Below are positions 61,351-64,000 of a DNA stretch of 64,000 nucleotides, piece by piece. This DNA comes from DATJGR01 sp963812255 (GTDB taxonomy: Bacteria; Pseudomonadota; Gammaproteobacteria; Pseudomonadales; Azotimanducaceae): contig CAWEUM010000003.1 in NCBI GenBank assembly GCA_963812255.1, forward strand, positions 124,001-188,000, read 5' to 3'. The notes below the pieces were generated by a model, which made no database searches, had not been told where the DNA came from, and saw only the letters and a list, made by a program, of their open reading frames with translations. The position numbers and the translations under genes are program-made. The number at the start of each line of letters is the position of its first letter. The stretch's first letter is position 1.

Positions 61351-63770
61351 GCCGCGGGCTCCAACTGTTTCGGCGCGCGGCGCGCGTCGGCGCGGCGCTG
61401 ACATGGCTGTGCATGACGTGCACTTTCGCTGCGACCGCTGCCCTGCCAACGCCTGGTTCCGCTCCAGCCCCTGCCAAGGCTGCTGCCGCCGCTTCTCCCA
61501 CCGACGTCGGCGAATGGTCGAAACAGACCGCGCAACGTCTGTTCGAGATCAAGGAGCGGCTCGCCGGACCTTCGGACGTCGCCAGCCCGCGTGACCGACT
61601 GAAGAAGCTAGAAACGCGCATCGACGCAACCATCGGCCAGCTGATTGCCCATCCGGAGATCGCCACCTCGTTCACCGAAGCCGCGATGCACGATACGGAT
61701 CGGGAAATCACCTCCGCCACTGCGGCAGCCGACGCGGTCGGGAACTCTCTGACTCAACTGGGCAACGGACTCGAAGCGCTCCTTCGAGATCTCGACGACA
61801 TCCATAAGCGGGCCACCGCGATGCGCGCCAGCGCGGACGACGGCGCGCTGCCGGAGGCGCTTCGCATCCGGCTGGATATGATCATTACCGATGCGACACA
61901 GGCTCGCCACAGCGCTCAGCACAGGCTCGATCAGGTCGCGACGTCGCAGAACGAAATACTGGTTCTGGACGAGCGCATGCACACCGCGCGGGAAGAACTG
62001 GCTCGCGCCGAGGCGAAGCGCGCCGCGGCGCTGTTCGAGCTCCAGCAGCCGCCGCTGTGGCGCGTGACGGGGGCACAAATCGACGCGTCGATTGCGGGAT
62101 CGGGCCGCTTCGTCGGGCGAGCGCTACCGAGCGCATTGCAGTTCGTGCGCGATTCCGCGCCACGCGTCGTATTGCATCTCGCGTTGTTGATGCTCGGCGT
62201 TGCGTTCGTCATCTACTTGCGGAAGACCTTTGACACCGCGCTGGTCGGCGCGCCGCCGTCGCGCGGCACGTCGCGTCCGTTCTCGGCGAGCCTGCTCGTG
62301 ATGCTGCTGGTAGCGCCGTTTGTATATCCGGACGCCCCATCGAGCGTGGCGCAGATCCTGGGAGTCGTGTTGATCGTGCCGATGCTGCGCATCCTGACGT
62401 TGTACCTGGAACGCGGCTTGCACCCGGCGCTTTATTCTCTCGCCGCGGTGTTTCTACTCGAGCGGGTGTCGACCGCATTCGCGCGCGACATCGTATTGCA
62501 ACGGCTGGTGCTGCTGCTCCTGAGCGTGGTAACCATCGCGCTGCTCACATGGGCCCGCTCACGCGGCGTTGGCACGCATCTCGAACTGGCCAAGCGGGTG
62601 ACCACGGGTGTGAGGCGGCTCAACTTGATTGGCATCGTTCTCTCGGTGGTCAGCCTGCTGCTCAATGTACTGGGCAACGTCGACCTCGCCATGTTGTTGC
62701 AGAGCGCCACGGTACGCGCGGCAGCGCTGGCCGCCGGACTCTATGCCGCGGTGCTCGTAGTCGACGAGGTCGCGCGGCTCTGCGTACATTCGATGAAGGG
62801 GCGCGGCGTGCGTTCCGTCACCAATCACGACCGCAAGATACTCACCGCCATCCACCGGCTGGTGACGCTCACTGCGTTCGTCGTGTGGGGAACCGTCGTC
62901 CTGTCGAGCTTTCGCGCACTGACACCCCTCACCGCGGCGGTTGGCGACGTGCTCAACGCAAAATGGTCCCTGGGCCAGGTCACGGTCTCGCTCGGGCGAA
63001 CGTTGGGCTTCGTCGTTGCCATCTGGGCCGCGGTGCATGCATCGCGCATCACACAGGTGCTGCTGCACGATGACGTGTTACCTCGATTCGCGCTGCCGCG
63101 CGGCGTGCCAGCGGCGATCTCGACGGTGGCCAACTACGCAATGGTGTTGCTCGGCATTTTGCTGGGTGCCGGCATTCTTGGTATCGAAATGTCGAATCTG
63201 ACGCTGATCATCAGCGCGCTCGGCGTCGGCATCGGTTTTGGACTTCAGAACGTCGTCAACAATTTCGTGTCAGGGTTCATCCTGATCTTCGAACGCACAG
63301 TACAAGTGGGCGACGCCGTCCAATTGAGCGACCTGTTCGGCAAGGTGACGCACATCGGACTGCGCGCGAGCCAGATACGCACTTTCAGCGGCTCCGAGGT
63401 GATCGTCCCCAACGGCGAACTCATTTCGAACCGGGTGGTGAACTGGACCATGTCCGATCGGCACAGGCGCCTCGAGGCCAGTGTGGGCGTCGCTTACGGA
63501 ACAGATCCGGAGCGGGTTCGATCGTTGCTCTACGGCGTGCTCGATGCGGAGTCCGAGATCATGAAACAGCCCGAACCGATGGTGATCTTCGAGGCGTTCG
63601 GCGACAGCTCGCTCAACTTCCGACTCTTTTTCTGGGTCATGGAGTTCGACATCGGCCACAAGATCACCGACCGCGTGAACACTGGCATCGCACAGGCGTT
63701 CGCCGCGGCCGGGATTGAAATTCCGTTCCCGCAGCGCGACGTGCACATCAAAGACAACGCGTCGTCCTGA
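61347..63770 (+). CDS. Large mechanosensitive channel (MscS-family, DUF3772-type N-terminus)
   Basis: An 807-residue inner-membrane protein. A signal peptide-like start (ALTWLCMTCTFAATAA, ~18-33) is followed by a long periplasmic helical region (~50-250, DUF3772-like) rich in coiled-coil heptads, then about 11 helices. The pore helix motif near the C-terminus is LIISALGVGIGFGLQNVVNNFVSGF, followed by the MscS beta domain (VQVGDAVQL...GKVTHIGLRASQIRT) and the C-terminal alpha/beta domain. A TTG start overlapping the upstream stop (TTGA) gives the exported N-terminus. It protects against hypo-osmotic shock; context with glucan genes is distant. Confidence 0.88.
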   Translation: MSRGLQLFRRAARVGAALTWLCMTCTFAATAALPTPGSAPAPAKAAAAASPTDVGEWSKQTAQRLFEIKERLAGPSDVASPRDRLKKLETRIDATIGQLIAHPEIATSFTEAAMHDTDREITSATAAADAVGNSLTQLGNGLEALLRDLDDIHKRATAMRASADDGALPEALRIRLDMIITDATQARHSAQHRLDQVATSQNEILVLDERMHTAREELARAEAKRAAALFELQQPPLWRVTGAQIDASIAGSGRFVGRALPSALQFVRDSAPRVVLHLALLMLGVAFVIYLRKTFDTALVGAPPSRGTSRPFSASLLVMLLVAPFVYPDAPSSVAQILGVVLIVPMLRILTLYLERGLHPALYSLAAVFLLERVSTAFARDIVLQRLVLLLLSVVTIALLTWARSRGVGTHLELAKRVTTGVRRLNLIGIVLSVVSLLLNVLGNVDLAMLLQSATVRAAALAAGLYAAVLVVDEVARLCVHSMKGRGVRSVTNHDRKILTAIHRLVTLTAFVVWGTVVLSSFRALTPLTAAVGDVLNAKWSLGQVTVSLGRTLGFVVAIWAAVHASRITQVLLHDDVLPRFALPRGVPAAISTVANYAMVLLGILLGAGILGIEMSNLTLIISALGVGIGFGLQNVVNNFVSGFILIFERTVQVGDAVQLSDLFGKVTHIGLRASQIRTFSGSEVIVPNGELISNRVVNWTMSDRHRRLEASVGVAYGTDPERVRSLLYGVLDAESEIMKQPEPMVIFEAFGDSSLNFRLFFWVMEFDIGHKITDRVNTGIAQAFAAAGIEIPFPQRDVHIKDNASS

Positions 63771-63798
63771 CAGCCAACCGTTGTGTTGCGGGCAAAAG

Positions 63799-63821
63799 AA
63801 AGCCCGCTTGACGCGGGCTTT
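63799..63821 (+). terminator. Hairpin terminator of the channel operon
   Basis: A perfect 9-bp stem (AAAGCCCGC at 63799-63807 paired with GCGGGCTTT at 63813-63821) with a five-base loop lies 29 bases after the mechanosensitive-channel stop. The T-tract is short, but the symmetric A/T ends support a factor-independent terminator. Confidence 0.8.
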
Positions 63822-63872
63822 GTCCAGCTGCCTGGACCCTAGAGATCTTTCAGCCGCAATTAGAACACAAAA

Positions 63873-64000
63873 ATGGAGAAAATCAACAGGCTGGCTGCAT
63901 TAACTGTGAAATTCGTCAAATACGGCTCGGAGCAGCCTCGCACCCCCATCCTCCGAGGATGTCCCTCGAGAGCCGCGTGCGGTTTGCAGATTCACGGACC
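63873..64000 (+). CDS. Possible integrase/recombinase N-terminus, cut by the window edge
   Basis: From ATG 63873 the frame stays open to the end: MEKINRLAALTVKFVKYG, then QPRTPILRG and GLQIHG. The start LxALTVKxxKxG followed by GLQI is reminiscent of the arm-binding domain of tyrosine recombinases (LTALTVRKAKPG...GLYLQI). The DNA just upstream (63840-63925) is noticeably AT-richer than the window, and the frame begins directly after a terminator, a typical island border. No ribosome binding site is seen and only 42 codons are available, so this is a weak call. Confidence 0.3.
   Translation, partial: MEKINRLAALTVKFVKYGSEQPRTPILRGCPSRAACGLQIHG

Noticed and set aside
63955..64000. GAGAGCCGCGTGCGGT word reminiscent of a group II intron domain IV region
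   Set aside because: The complementary part expected after it is not seen before the window ends, and an open frame runs through it; too little sequence to support an intron.
1..64000. tRNA, rRNA, CRISPR arrays, complete insertion sequences
   Set aside because: No cloverleaf, conserved rRNA segment, regularly spaced repeat or complete transposase gene was recognised anywhere in the window.

Overview
The window is GC-rich, densely coded bacterial DNA, most likely from a Pseudomonadota (probably gammaproteobacterial) heterotroph. That placement is an inference from gene types such as the cyclic beta-1,2-glucan synthase, the MscS channel with a DUF3772-like N-terminus, glycerol-3-phosphate dehydrogenase and many catabolic families; no rRNA, tRNA or core marker gene is present to fix it. 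No CRISPR array, complete insertion sequence or plasmid/phage module was seen.

Region 1 (1-15.5 kb) is an energy and cell-envelope block. It opens with the 3' end of a cyclic beta-1,2-glucan synthase and contains a GH144-type beta-1,2-glucanase candidate. On the minus strand a phosphoketolase, class I fructose-bisphosphate aldolase and acetate kinase form an operon that would convert xylulose-5-P or fructose-6-P to acetyl-P and then ATP plus acetate. It is followed by a PPK2 polyphosphate kinase, an aquaporin, a P3A-type proton-pumping ATPase with an unusual Lys/Pro/Glu/Ala-rich tail carrying two DUF2934-like modules, and a PAP2 phosphatase. A 60-nt relic of a related proton ATPase sits just upstream of the phosphoketolase.

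Region 2 (16-29.5 kb) is accessory catabolism and detoxification: a Rieske oxygenase, a class II aldolase-like protein, a thiolase/hydrolase/cytochrome P450 operon, two glutathione S-transferases, a DUF899 protein, an SRPBCC-ArsR operon with two matched inverted-repeat operators, an SDR, and small GFA and VOC proteins. Several gene relics lie between them (CsbD-like, VOC, PHP phosphatase, Na+/H+ antiporter).

Region 3 (29.5-48.7 kb) holds ThDP-dependent acetolactate-synthase-like enzymes, a monomeric sarcosine oxidase-like enzyme coupled to a GNAT and a GFA protein, a sulfatase, a GPH-type symporter coupled to a ThDP enzyme, acyl-CoA thioesterase, acyl-CoA dehydrogenase, enoyl-CoA hydratase, DUF169, an unknown ferritin-like candidate and aerobic glycerol-3-phosphate dehydrogenase.

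Region 4 (48.7-64 kb) holds a CmcJ/NvfI-type oxygenase (a family best known from fungi), a second acyl-CoA dehydrogenase, a membrane-anchored glycine-rich protein, an arylamine N-acetyltransferase, an M50 protease, an amidohydrolase translationally coupled to a second ThDP enzyme that closely resembles the one at 36 kb, and a plus-strand run ending in a large mechanosensitive channel and a strong hairpin terminator. An AT-richer reading frame beginning after that terminator may be the start of an integrase.

Two themes stand out. Many genes overlap by ATGA, GTGA or TTGA, giving small two- or three-gene operons. At least six short gene relics are spread through the intergenic gaps, suggesting continuing gene loss.
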